Of a stretch of 40,128 nucleotides of DNA, positions 22,131 to 30,486 are shown piece by piece. The translations under genes and the position numbers were made by a program. The stretch's first letter is position 1; every line of letters begins with the position of its first letter. The stretch lies in IMG/VR virus record IMGVR_UViG_3300031643_000004, positions 1 through 40,128 of that record; one strand, 5' to 3'. The notes under the pieces were generated by a model. That model was given only the letters and a program-made list of their open reading frames with translations, did no database searches and was not told the origin of the DNA. Source of the stretch: a virus.

Positions 22131-24220
22131 CTGGTATCTCTTTTGTGCTGTAATTTGAATTTACGGATGACAATTCCCGTGCGATTATCCCTTAACCAAT
22201 ATTCATTGGCTAATAGGACATTATCTACTTTGGAGTCCGTCGTTGGGACCTGAAATCTTAGTGAATGAGGAGCATTGATTTCCTGTCTATAATCAATACT
22301 ATGAGCATTCTCCAGAATCGCTATTAAATCTCCGTCCCCGTTCCTGACCTCTATCGTATAAGGTCGGGCAGCCAGGATTTTGAGCAAAATTGTTTCGAAT
22401 GAGCCGATGGCCTTCAAACCTAGTAATGCGAGACCACTTCGGGTGATAGAGATTGTTCTGCTACCAGTAGTCTTTAATCCCAACAAGGCTGTTTTAGTCC
22501 TGGCCAGAGCCAATGACCTCGTTCCCATAGCCACCAGTCCGAGATAGGCAATGCCAGTCCTGTAATAATGTTCAGCAGTATAATAGATGCCAGTAACTTT
22601 AAGCCCTAGATATGCTAAGGCTGAACGACTCAAAGATATAGCTCTTGAACCTGTAACTGTTAAACCAAGATAGGCAATGCCAGTCCTGATGTAATGCTTG
22701 ACGGTGGACATTATGCCCGTGGCTTTCAGTCCTAGCAAAGCTACCTTAGCTCTAGTAATGCTTATAGTTCTATTGGCTGTAGTCTTCAGCCCAAGCATTG
22801 CAGTGTCCACTCTGGCAAGCGAGATTGACTTGTTAGCAGTAGTAAGCAATCCTAGCAATGCTGTCTTGCTACGACTCAGGTGTAATGCCCTTGAGCCTGT
22901 GCCAAGTAAACCGAGCAGCGCAATCTTGGAGCGGGTAATGGCTATTGCCCTTGAGCCTACAATTTTCAGCCCAAGCAAGGCAGTCTTCACCCTGCTGATG
23001 GCAATGCTCCTGCTGGCAGTTGCCTTGAGTCCAAGTAAAGCTGTCTTGGTTCTGAGATAAGAAGCTGCCCTTGTCGCAGTGGGAAGAAGTCCTAGAAGTG
23101 CTGTGTCAGTCCTGGCCAGAGCAAAGCCCCTTGACCCACTTCCCAGCAAGCCTAGAAGGGCCGTGCCTGAGCGTTCGTAGTGTGCTCCCCCCTCCTGCAA
23201 GTCAAGAAGCTCTACATAGCCAGTAACATATTTTTGTTGTGGATTATCTTCATCATGCCCAGCGAATCCGTAAATATTTTGGAAATCTTTTTTGCTCGTA
23301 TGTAATGTAACTGATAATGTATGAACTAGTGAGCTACCAGATTCACCATAGTAGTTTCCTGTGCAGATATAAGAAGTCAAAGTTCCATAAGAGCCAACAC
23401 CTTCATCCCTTTCATTTGTTATATAGTAAAGTGTGCCAACCCCAAAAGACCCAGAATCAGTATATTCGCTTGCTCCGTCCCTTTCAGTTAGACGAATATC
23501 TGGCGTGGTACTATAGTACCAAAGAAGAAATGCACTAGCAGATGCTTCCTGCCAATCTCGGTAATCGCCCACCGCATTTGTTATTGCCCAACAAACAATT
23601 ACAGCCGCAGTTCCAGTAGAAGAACTAACTATAAACTTGTGCCTATGCTCAAAATCTCCATCAAAATGATTGCTGCCCTTGTCGTAATAGACATATTCAG
23701 TATAAAGTCTTGTATAAGCATTAGTGAATGTTATGCGGTCTGCCGTCTTGGTAATATCTAAACCCTCATCAACCTCCGTATATGTAGTGAAGTCCTCAGT
23801 GGGGTCGGCACCCAACGCCCCCTGTAAATTATCTAGGCTGATTGCCTTCAGTTCGTCTAGGACAGGAGAGGTCGCAAGCGTGGGTTTAGCCTCCTCTATG
23901 CTCCTATCACCGAACAAAGAAACATGAATAGCCTGATATTCCTCTACGGAGAGTTTGGAAACAGCCTTCCATTCTTCCTTCGTGTAGTTATCCCATCTTA
24001 TCTTCTCGATAAGGCGGTTGCGCTCTGCTAATAATTGTTTCAGGCGTGGGTCGAACTGCTCTTTGGTGTATTGGCGGAACTTGCCCTCATAAGTCGCTTT
24101 ATCAGCAGATGCAATATATGACTGTCGGTTATACTCGTCAATCATCTGCTGGACGAGCGAATAGACGGCAAAGAGCTTTTCTTTGTCAGTCATAATTGTA
24201 GGCGGGTATATTACTCGCAT
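22127..24220 (-). CDS. Chimeric tail protein: lectin-like domain, 20-residue repeat array and hub N-terminal domain
   Basis: 697 residues. A helical N-terminus (1-130) is followed by a ConA/LamG-like region (about 150-345). Thirteen repeats of ALLGLKxTGSRxISIxRxxT type (about 353-615) come next, and a last domain (about 616-697) starts YTIEVRNGDGDLIAILENA, the usual beginning of a siphovirus hub protein. The repeats are 20 residues (60 bp) long except two of 22. The protein probably sits at the tail tip and binds the host; the repeat fold is unknown. AAGGAAG precedes the start. Confidence 0.75.
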   Translation of the reverse strand: MRVIYPPTIMTDKEKLFAVYSLVQQMIDEYNRQSYIASADKATYEGKFRQYTKEQFDPRLKQLLAERNRLIEKIRWDNYTKEEWKAVSKLSVEEYQAIHVSLFGDRSIEEAKPTLATSPVLDELKAISLDNLQGALGADPTEDFTTYTEVDEGLDITKTADRITFTNAYTRLYTEYVYYDKGSNHFDGDFEHRHKFIVSSSTGTAAVIVCWAITNAVGDYRDWQEASASAFLLWYYSTTPDIRLTERDGASEYTDSGSFGVGTLYYITNERDEGVGSYGTLTSYICTGNYYGESGSSLVHTLSVTLHTSKKDFQNIYGFAGHDEDNPQQKYVTGYVELLDLQEGGAHYERSGTALLGLLGSGSRGFALARTDTALLGLLPTATRAASYLRTKTALLGLKATASRSIAISRVKTALLGLKIVGSRAIAITRSKIALLGLLGTGSRALHLSRSKTALLGLLTTANKSISLARVDTAMLGLKTTANRTISITRAKVALLGLKATGIMSTVKHYIRTGIAYLGLTVTGSRAISLSRSALAYLGLKVTGIYYTAEHYYRTGIAYLGLVAMGTRSLALARTKTALLGLKTTGSRTISITRSGLALLGLKAIGSFETILLKILAARPYTIEVRNGDGDLIAILENAHSIDYRQEINAPHSLRFQVPTTDSKVDNVLLANEYWLRDNRTGIVIRKFKLQHKRDTR
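22380..23170 (-). repeat. Array of thirteen 60-bp repeats
   Basis: DNA coding the 20-residue repeats of the chimeric tail protein. Each unit contains a CTT-GGT-CTT-like core coding LLGL and an ATT-x-x-x-AG-x core. Copies have diverged in sequence while keeping length, as expected of an old array kept by selection. Two units are 66 bp (KHYIRTGI and EHYYRTGI variants). Confidence 0.8.
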
Positions 24221-24239
24221 AGCACTTCCTTAAAGACAA

Positions 24240-24258
24240 GGGCAGGTTGTCCCTGCCC
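24240..24258 (-). terminator. Hairpin between tail genes
   Basis: GGGCAGG/CCTGCCC with a five-base loop in the 44-base gap before the chimeric tail gene. The minus-strand sequence after it reads TTGTCTTT, so it may act as a partial terminator or an mRNA end protector. Confidence 0.45.
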
Positions 24259-24264
24259 CTGCTA

Positions 24265-24651
24265 TTAAGCTCCTTGTTTGGACTGTATCTTTATGGTCTG
24301 GTCAACCTTGTCACCAACTATAAAAGCAATCGAGCTCGCCCACTCATGGAAGGCTTGTAGGGTCGAGTCTGCTAAGCCAGTGAACACGCCGGCACCATAG
24401 ATTGTGTCATCGCCCGGCTCCCAGTCTGTCTTCGCACACACGACAGTATCATCGGTCTCAGTCGTGGTTTCGAGAGTAGGAGTTACTGCCTCGCGGGTGA
24501 GCTCGTCGGTGAAGTCAGTGGTGTCCTTGTTGAATGAGCCCATAGCTTCACCACACAGGCTCAGGTAGCCGAGGTCAGCCGGTGCATCACCCTTGAGCAT
24601 CTTGCTCACAGTCTGGAATAAGAGTGCGGTTGGTATACAGCGTTCAGCCAT
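24265..24651 (-). CDS. Phage structural protein near the tail tip, unknown
   Basis: 128 residues with an AAGGAGG site. Threonine- and aspartate-rich, with a likely beta fold (TREAVTPTLETTTETDDTVV). It lies between Dit and the host-binding tail protein. No family recognised; it overlaps the upstream zinc-ribbon gene by eight bases. Confidence 0.65.
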   Translation of the reverse strand: MAERCIPTALLFQTVSKMLKGDAPADLGYLSLCGEAMGSFNKDTTDFTDELTREAVTPTLETTTETDDTVVCAKTDWEPGDDTIYGAGVFTGLADSTLQAFHEWASSIAFIVGDKVDQTIKIQSKQGA

Positions 24652-25012
24652 TTTTGTTTACCTCCTTTTTTAATTTTCTTTCGAGTATCGGGATCGCTAT
24701 TATCTTTACAAAGAAAGGGCATTTGCCTGTCCTCAGGAATAAAGGTATTTTGTCTCTCCTTTTGAGCATGGCATACTTGATCCTTGCTGCCTCAAACCTC
24801 TGTCCCCAGGGTGTTTCAGCATCCTTGGAGCTGAACTGGACTAGCAATTCGCCCCTCTCGCCATGACATTTAGGGCATCGCTTTATATCGGGCATTTCAT
24901 CTGGCTGCTTGATTACCTCAAATGGAATGTGGCATTTCTCACAATTCCCGCTTCTGATTACCGTCTCGCCAATGACATCGTATCCTGTGCTAGTGCTTAT
25001 TGCTTTCGCCAT
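24644..25012 (-). CDS. Zinc-ribbon protein in the tail module
   Basis: 122 residues. CEKCHIPFEV and later CPKCHGERGEL form a zinc ribbon; the C-terminus is basic and hydrophobic with a further FLRTGKCPFFV. Unusual inside a tail gene block; it could be a structural zinc knuckle or a tail assembly factor. Function unknown. Confidence 0.65.
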   Translation of the reverse strand: MAKAISTSTGYDVIGETVIRSGNCEKCHIPFEVIKQPDEMPDIKRCPKCHGERGELLVQFSSKDAETPWGQRFEAARIKYAMLKRRDKIPLFLRTGKCPFFVKIIAIPILERKLKKEVNKNG

Positions 25013-25021
25013 CTTTATGCC

Positions 25022-25771
25022 TCACAGATATGTATTTCTATATTTGATATTCAGGCTTCCCGTATTAGAGAAGCCCGTTACTTTTATCGAATTATTTTGA
25101 CCGGGCAATAGTCTTGGGAATTGCCCGCTTACATCTGCCATATCTGCCACGCCCTCTTTTTTTACTATCCACATGGCCACATCAATCTCCAGTTCCTCAC
25201 CATTGGCCAAAGACCCTTCCCAGGTCAATTCTTCTTCGGTATCGACATTCTCCACCTTGATAGTTACATCGTTTAGGGCTTCGCCCGCTGTCAAAGTGTA
25301 AACGGGCTCGATATATGCCGTTCCTCCCGTTGTTTCCGTCACCGTCTTAGGATCGGCGTTTATATTATGGTCGCTTGATGTCTCAGAGTTGGAATAGCCA
25401 GATGGGTCTGGGCAAATAAAGCTCAGTTCAGCCCTGGCTAACTTATGGGTTACGATTTCCCAATCGATAGGGTTGTTGAGTTTAGCCTTATAGAACCTAT
25501 CGTCGGGAAAATCTAGGATTAGATGCTTAACACCGCCTGCGGGATTCAACAGCTTCGAGATATTATCGAGTTTACTTATCAGGTTGGCTTCACCTGTCCC
25601 GGTGACTACCACATCCAGGTTGATTGTTCGGGGGCTCAGGTATGCCCTGAAATCATAGGCTTTATCGGCAATCTCTACATAGTTCGTCTTGATACTGGGC
25701 ATGAAAGAAGAGAGGCTACTTTTCCTTACAAGCAGCCCGTAATCGATTAAATCTATCTCGTCAAAAATCAT
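25022..25771 (-). CDS. Distal tail protein (Dit, siphovirus tail component)
   Basis: 249 residues. MIFDEIDLIDYGLLVRK, YDFRAYLSPRTINLDVVVTG, DNISKLLNPAGGVKHLILDF, YKAKLNNPIDWE, and LARAELSFICPDPSGY are the Sipho_tail (Dit) signature. The C-terminus adds a galectin-like beta domain. Dit forms the hexameric ring linking tail tube and hub, and follows the tape measure gene as expected. Confidence 0.9.
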   Translation of the reverse strand: MIFDEIDLIDYGLLVRKSSLSSFMPSIKTNYVEIADKAYDFRAYLSPRTINLDVVVTGTGEANLISKLDNISKLLNPAGGVKHLILDFPDDRFYKAKLNNPIDWEIVTHKLARAELSFICPDPSGYSNSETSSDHNINADPKTVTETTGGTAYIEPVYTLTAGEALNDVTIKVENVDTEEELTWEGSLANGEELEIDVAMWIVKKEGVADMADVSGQFPRLLPGQNNSIKVTGFSNTGSLNIKYRNTYL

Positions 25772-25773
25772 AT

Positions 25774-28155
25774 CTACATCCCCATTGCTACCTGTTTGCC
25801 TTGTTGCAAGCGGTATAGCTCTCTGGCAATCCTGTGTATGTCAGCTTCTTCCCGCACAACCAGCTCCGAGATATAGAAGTTATTGCCTACGGTAGCTCCT
25901 GGACCTAAGAATTGCTCCCCACCATGAGCCAGAACCGGCACCGGCTTCCCTATCGGTCCCGGCACAATGCCTCCATACCGAAAACTCGGAAGCGGAATCT
26001 CGGGTATATTAAAACCAAATGTCTTCCCGCCAATCAGTGGCACCCAGTCAGGAATCTTGACGCTGATTTTATTTATCATCCGAATTATAAAGTTGATGGC
26101 TTTCACTATCGCATTGGCGATAAACCTGAATGGTGCAAGCACGATATCCTTTAATTTTGAGAAGATAGCCTTTATCTTCTCGGGGATGCTCTTGAAGAAA
26201 TTGACTATTCCGTCCCAGATCGAGCGTACCTTGTCCCCGATCCCTGTCCAGATTGACTTCAGCTTTTCACTAAGCCCTTCGGTATCTATACCCATCTTCT
26301 CCAGAATCCCCTTAGCGGCATCCCTCATTCCACCGAAAGCGGCTACCATGGCGCCCTTTATCCCGCCTCCAGCCTCTTCATAGCGCTGTTTCATGTTATT
26401 GGCTAACTGCTCGGTATCTATGCCAATCTTTTCCAGCACACCCTTAAATTTGTCTCTAACTCCTTCCATGTGGCCGCTAATCTTTTCCGCCAAACCTGAA
26501 AAGTGTCCGGCGATTTTTTCCTTAACACCGCTAAAAAATCCGGCAATCTTGTCTTTAATGCCCTTGAAAAATCCAGCTACATTGCCTGGTACACTCTTCA
26601 TAAAGCCAACAAACTTGTCCCATCCTGCTTTAATGGCTTTGATTGGTGCCAGCAAGAAATCCAATATTTTTTTGCCGGCTGCTTTGAAGAATTCCACGAC
26701 CTTCCGAAAGGCATTTACTATTGCATCCCAGACTTTCTTGAAAGCCTCTTTAACTTTGTCCCAATGCTTGACCATCCAGACAATAGCAGCCACTAGAGCT
26801 GCTATCGCTAGAATTATTAAGCCAATGGGATTAGCCGACATTGCGGCATTTAATAGCCATTGCGCTGCGGCCGCTACTTTCGTGACTATGGAGGCCGCTA
26901 TAAGGGCAACCTTGTGAGCTACAAAGGCTATAGTTTGAGAATGTAGTGCAAGCGTCATCAATTGAATAGTCTTCAGAAGTGGCCCGGCAATTAACAATAA
27001 ACCACCTAGAGCTCCAACACTGGCTAAAATTATCGTCGTCAATTTCGGATGTTCTGAAATCCATTCTCCTACCTTCGTGATAATGGGAGTTATCTTCTCG
27101 AGCAGTGCTTTTAGAGCAGGCATTAGGGCCTCACCTATGGTTATGGCTATGTCCTGTAATGCAACTGTAAGTTTCTCAAACCGTCTAGTAGTGCTCTCCT
27201 CCATTATTTCAAAGGCGTTTTGTGCGGCACCGGTGGAATTAGCCATTGCATTTAAGGAATTGGCAAAATCCTCTGCCTTAGCACCAGTAAGAGCCAGAAT
27301 CGCCTGCCCAGCTTCTACAGAGCCAAACATCTTCATTAATTGTTCATTGCTTCCACCTGTCGCATCTCTTAAAGTGTTTATAGTATCCGCAAAACCCAAT
27401 TCGGCTAACATCGCCTGGCCTGATTCATAGCCCAATTCGGCAATAACCTTCTGCATATCAGCGGTAGGTTTTTGCAGAGCAACCATCGCCTGGCGCAACT
27501 GTGTTGTGGCTTGCGCTGTCGGCACGCCCTGTGCTGTCATCGCAGCCAAAGCAGCCGATACTTCCTCAAATGAAACGCCACTGGCGGCAGCGATAGGAGC
27601 CACATTAAACATTGAAGCTGAAAGCTCCTCGAACGTGGTTTTACCGCCCTTAACCGTGGTAAACATTAAATCGGCTACGTGCTCAGCCTTACTCATTGGC
27701 ATTCCGAAAGCATTTATTACTGTAGTTAATCCATCCACAGCTACAATTGTATCCGTGACACCCCCGATGGCCGCTTTCGTTGCCACTGTTAGAAAGTCAA
27801 CAGCGTTTTCTTTGGGTACTCCTGCTGAAATGGCTTGGTAAAGTGCCTTAGCAGCACCCACCGCATTAACGCCCATGTCCTTGGCCAGATTCTGGATTTC
27901 CTTTGAGAAATCCTTGAACTCATCCTCGTTAAGAAGCATCATAGTGTTGACCTCTCTCATCGCTCCATCGAAATCTCCAGCCAATTTGAGAGAAGCTACA
28001 CCAATGGCAGCCACAGCTCCCACAATGATCCCGCCGGCAATCTTCATTTTCTTGCTGACGTTTTCCATTTTGTTCTGTACGCCATCGATGCCCTTGTGAA
28101 ATTCATCGGTCTTGGCGCCGATAGCGACAAACAAGCGACTAATTTCAGTTGCCAT
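25774..28155 (-). CDS. Tape measure protein
   Basis: 793 residues. The N-terminal 350 (AAIGVASLKLAGDFDGAMREV, ALYQAISAGVPKENAVDF, GVTDTIVAVDGLTTVINAFG) is the TP901-type core. Hydrophobic spans lie at about 375-460. From about 528 there are 11-residue repeats (FxGIKDKIAGF style), and a larger duplication holds GIDTEQL/GIDTEGL 44 residues apart. At about 1.5 angstroms per residue it predicts a tail of some 120 nm. It sets tail length and may form the DNA channel on injection. Confidence 0.93.
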   Translation of the reverse strand: MATEISRLFVAIGAKTDEFHKGIDGVQNKMENVSKKMKIAGGIIVGAVAAIGVASLKLAGDFDGAMREVNTMMLLNEDEFKDFSKEIQNLAKDMGVNAVGAAKALYQAISAGVPKENAVDFLTVATKAAIGGVTDTIVAVDGLTTVINAFGMPMSKAEHVADLMFTTVKGGKTTFEELSASMFNVAPIAAASGVSFEEVSAALAAMTAQGVPTAQATTQLRQAMVALQKPTADMQKVIAELGYESGQAMLAELGFADTINTLRDATGGSNEQLMKMFGSVEAGQAILALTGAKAEDFANSLNAMANSTGAAQNAFEIMEESTTRRFEKLTVALQDIAITIGEALMPALKALLEKITPIITKVGEWISEHPKLTTIILASVGALGGLLLIAGPLLKTIQLMTLALHSQTIAFVAHKVALIAASIVTKVAAAAQWLLNAAMSANPIGLIILAIAALVAAIVWMVKHWDKVKEAFKKVWDAIVNAFRKVVEFFKAAGKKILDFLLAPIKAIKAGWDKFVGFMKSVPGNVAGFFKGIKDKIAGFFSGVKEKIAGHFSGLAEKISGHMEGVRDKFKGVLEKIGIDTEQLANNMKQRYEEAGGGIKGAMVAAFGGMRDAAKGILEKMGIDTEGLSEKLKSIWTGIGDKVRSIWDGIVNFFKSIPEKIKAIFSKLKDIVLAPFRFIANAIVKAINFIIRMINKISVKIPDWVPLIGGKTFGFNIPEIPLPSFRYGGIVPGPIGKPVPVLAHGGEQFLGPGATVGNNFYISELVVREEADIHRIARELYRLQQGKQVAMGM

Positions 28156-28163
28156 AATTCACC

Positions 28164-28484
28164 TTACCTTTCTATTTCATCCCCTCTCAGCGTTTTATTC
28201 CACAGCTTCACTGTTTCCAGCATCTCCTCTGGAGTTTGTACCTGCCGAACCTTCTCGTATTTGGGCATGAAATCCTCGACATTAAAAGCCTTGCTCTTCT
28301 TCTTGGGATTGCGGTTGATATTAGCCAGCACTGCACAAATCAATGCAGTTCGGCTATCCAGTTTCTTTTGCTCCTCGATGTATTGCCGCAGCAAGGCATC
28401 AAACTGTGCCAATGTTAAATGCCAGAAATCTCTACTGGATAAATGAAGGGTATAAACCCCCAGAGCCCATAGGTCTATCCACTT
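28164..28484 (-). CDS. Tail assembly chaperone GT extension (reached by -1 frameshift)
   Basis: The segment read after the slippery site begins KWIDLWALGVYTLHL and continues RDFWHLTLAQFDALLRQYIEE, then RTALICAVLANINRNPKK, the usual T part of siphovirus GT. It has no good start of its own: the TTG at 28412 has no ribosome binding site. It is therefore read as a fusion with the G protein. The GT protein folds the tape measure and recruits tail tube proteins. Confidence 0.88.
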   Translation of the reverse strand, partial: KWIDLWALGVYTLHLSSRDFWHLTLAQFDALLRQYIEEQKKLDSRTALICAVLANINRNPKKKSKAFNVEDFMPKYEKVRQVQTPEEMLETVKLWNKTLRGDEIER

Positions 28485-28813
28485 GGGGGGTTTTCCGCTA
28501 AAGGGCGGCTGTCACCTTCTGCTTCTGGACTGGCTACTTCCCATGCCTGAGCTATCTTATCTGACAGCTCTCCCATGTTCTCGGCACGAATCATCTTCCC
28601 TACATCCTCAACCTTCAATGCCTCATTCTCATGCAATAGACATGCCCATAACAGAGCCCTGAAATCCTTGGCGCTCATGCTATCGGCATCTAGCCCCTGC
28701 ATGATATTCTTCCCTGTTGCCTCCTCAAAAGACACCATGGCATTGAGGTCCATCAAAAGATACCGTGCCTTGTCCAGTGTTATCGGAATTCCTGGTCTCA
28801 CTTTATCCGGCAT
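28475..28813 (-). CDS. Tail assembly chaperone G protein
   Basis: 112 residues from the ATG at 28813, behind a perfect AGGAGG. MPDKVRPGIPITLDKARYLLMDLNAMVSFEE, then LLWACLLHENE, are typical of gpG-like (tail assembly) proteins. The end AENPPSG stops right after the CCCCCCA slip site. An open frame further upstream to 28882 is rejected because it lacks a start site and runs into a hairpin. Confidence 0.88.
   Translation of the reverse strand: MPDKVRPGIPITLDKARYLLMDLNAMVSFEEATGKNIMQGLDADSMSAKDFRALLWACLLHENEALKVEDVGKMIRAENMGELSDKIAQAWEVASPEAEGDSRPLAENPPSG
28484..28490 (-). promoter_or_regulatory. Slippery site for -1 ribosomal frameshift
   Basis: C-CCC-CCA on the minus strand fits X-XXY-YYZ. 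In the zero frame the codons are CCC and CCA; after slipping both tRNAs re-pair with CCC. Zero frame meets TAG nine bases later; the -1 frame stays open for the whole GT extension. Confidence 0.85.
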
Positions 28814-28849
28814 AAAACCTCCTATTAAGGGCAAAATTCGTTGATTCTG

Positions 28850-28901
28850 GGGACTTTCGGGGGTAATATGAGGTTTCCCCACATCAACCCCGAAAAGTCC
28901 C
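28850..28901 (-). repeat. Long inverted repeat between tail tube and G gene
   Basis: GGGACTTTCGGGG (28850-28862) pairs with CCCCGAAAAGTCCC (28888-28901), 13 bp with one bulged A, loop about 24 bases. No U-run follows on the minus strand, so it is more likely an mRNA processing or stability hairpin than a terminator. Confidence 0.6.
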
Positions 28902-28909
28902 TATTTTAC

Positions 28910-29623
28910 TTATGATGCTGCCCTTGCTACCCAAATGGTGTAAGTCTTTGCGGTTTTGTTGGTCTCTTGGACAGTAATGGTAATTTCGGTGTTTGACCCT
29001 GCAGCACCCAAAGTGATAGCACTGGAAGCCTCTCCCGTTGTCACGATATTGCCATTCACCTTGATGACTCCTGCCGCAGCAGTTGGTGTTACCGTTACCG
29101 ATGAGACACCTACTAATACTGTAGCCACATACAAGTAAACATCACCTGCCGCATCTGGAGTAACAACCGCACTCTCAGATATAACGAAGAACGGTGTCGT
29201 CAGCCCATCAGATGCAGTGACGCCCAGCGTTGGCTTCCCGCTTACCTTCAGGGTAGCAGTGAAACTGGCCTTGTCATCAAACGGCGAGCTGCTCTCAAAA
29301 GCCGTCACGATAGCATCGAATGTCCAGGTGGTCGCCATTGCCACTGGAAAGGTTATCGTGTACTCATCCAGTGAGCCATCGTTAAGGTCGGTCACAAGTG
29401 CCGCCTGTCCGGCATTACCGGGGATGAAATTCCCCTCGATGCTTATCTCACCGCCATCTCGTAACCCCTGGAGGAACTCACGGTATCCATCAGCAGAATC
29501 ATGGCTCGTCGCCTCAATCGTGTCCGCCGACAATGACGGCCCGCCGATATTGGTGAGTTCGGCGATTGCTGTCGCCCCCTTCTTTAAGGTCGTTCCAAAT
29601 GCTGACTTCGCTTCTGTTGTCAT
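28910..29623 (-). CDS. Major tail (tail tube) protein with C-terminal beta-sandwich domain
   Basis: 237 residues. AIAELTNIGGPSLSADTIEA, SHDSADGYREFLQGLRDGGE, and SIEGNF are the classic tail tube signature (1-140). Residues about 140-237 form a cadherin/Ig-like extra domain (PFFVISESAVVTPD, SSAITLGAAGSNTEITITVQ), which would decorate the outside of the tail. AAGGAGG precedes the start. It is preceded by a terminator-like hairpin at 29645-29667. Confidence 0.9.
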   Translation of the reverse strand: MTTEAKSAFGTTLKKGATAIAELTNIGGPSLSADTIEATSHDSADGYREFLQGLRDGGEISIEGNFIPGNAGQAALVTDLNDGSLDEYTITFPVAMATTWTFDAIVTAFESSSPFDDKASFTATLKVSGKPTLGVTASDGLTTPFFVISESAVVTPDAAGDVYLYVATVLVGVSSVTVTPTAAAGVIKVNGNIVTTGEASSAITLGAAGSNTEITITVQETNKTAKTYTIWVARAAS

Positions 29624-29644
29624 TTTTACCTCCTTCTTTTAATG

Positions 29645-29667
29645 AAAAAGGGAGCCTCCGAGCTCCC
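29645..29667 (-). terminator. Intrinsic terminator before the tail tube gene
   Basis: GGGAGC/GCTCCC stem (29650-29655, 29662-29667), six-base loop, followed on the minus strand by TTTTTC. It lies inside the late operon, between the DUF3168 and tail tube genes, so read-through or antitermination must occur. Confidence 0.7.
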
Positions 29668-29690
29668 TGTAACCATGTGGTTGCAAACTG

Positions 29691-30089
29691 CTATTCCTTG
29701 TGCCAGATTAGATAATCAACGGCCACATGGAATAGCTGTTTGTTCTCTTCATATATATCGCTTTCGTTTATGCAAAAGCACGACCCAACCTCGACTCCGC
29801 CGGCTCCGCCCATTGTCCCACTGAAGGCCTCTATCGCTGCCCTTATAGCTTCTGCTATCTGTTTTGCCTGGTAATAGGTCATGGCGAAGCAGGAGAATTG
29901 AAACCTCGGCCGTGCTAATTCTGAGGCCCCATCATGGGAATATTCCCGCGGTGCCGAAGCCTTGAAAAATACCACATAAGGGCTGGCCACATCCTGCGGA
30001 GCCTTGACATAGTATAACCGTTCCCCGATTAGGCTGGTAACTCCGTTATCCGCTAACAATTCCTTCAAAATTGCTTGCTCTATCTGCAT
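29691..30089 (-). CDS. DUF3168/tail completion protein (gp17-like)
   Basis: 132 residues. AILKELLADNGVTSLIGERLYYVKAPQ, SPYVVF, HDGASELARPRFQF and AKQIAEAIRAAIEAF are the DUF3168 pattern; the protein completes the tail at the head side. Its start follows the previous stop by one base. Confidence 0.88.
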   Translation of the reverse strand: MQIEQAILKELLADNGVTSLIGERLYYVKAPQDVASPYVVFFKASAPREYSHDGASELARPRFQFSCFAMTYYQAKQIAEAIRAAIEAFSGTMGGAGGVEVGSCFCINESDIYEENKQLFHVAVDYLIWHKE

Positions 30090-30090
30090 T

Positions 30091-30486
30091 TTACACAGCC
30101 CTCTCTATCAGCTTTTTGGCTCCATCCTTGATGTTGTCTATGACCTTTCTTCCGTTGGCATCCACAGCCGGACGGAAAAACGGCCTCGCTGACATCTTGC
30201 AGGTCCCGAACTCTATCAGGTGGGCATGTGGAGCTATCTTCCTGTCCACTGCCGCTATTGCCACTTTGGGGAATCTTAGCTTATCATCTAATAGTTTGGC
30301 ATGCAGCGATCGCTTCAGGTTTCCGGTCGGGCCAAGCGGCGCCCTATCCCTGGCATCATCGGCAATCATCTGTGCTTGCTTCAATAAGTTATCGCCCATT
30401 GCCTTGCCTTTTAAGGAATCGGATAACTGCTTCAGCTTGCTTGCCGTTTCCATGATGCCTTCTATCTTGAAAGTCAGGTTTCCCAT
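30091..30486 (-). CDS. HK97 gp10-like tail completion protein
   Basis: 131 residues. MGNLTFKIEGIMETASKLKQL, APLGPTGNLKRSL, HAHLIEFGTCKMSARPFFRPA are the HK97 gp10 family motifs. Belongs to the neck. Its start overlaps the preceding stop by one base. Confidence 0.88.
   Translation of the reverse strand: MGNLTFKIEGIMETASKLKQLSDSLKGKAMGDNLLKQAQMIADDARDRAPLGPTGNLKRSLHAKLLDDKLRFPKVAIAAVDRKIAPHAHLIEFGTCKMSARPFFRPAVDANGRKVIDNIKDGAKKLIERAV

Noticed and set aside
22100-22140. Programmed frameshift between the two hub genes
   Set aside because: No slippery heptamer in proper phase (the run reads CAC AAA AGA); the four-base overlap explains the arrangement.
26393-26917. A 174-codon plus-strand frame opposite the tape measure
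   Set aside because: The amino-acid repetition mirrors the 11-residue repeats of the tape measure on the other strand; not an independent gene.
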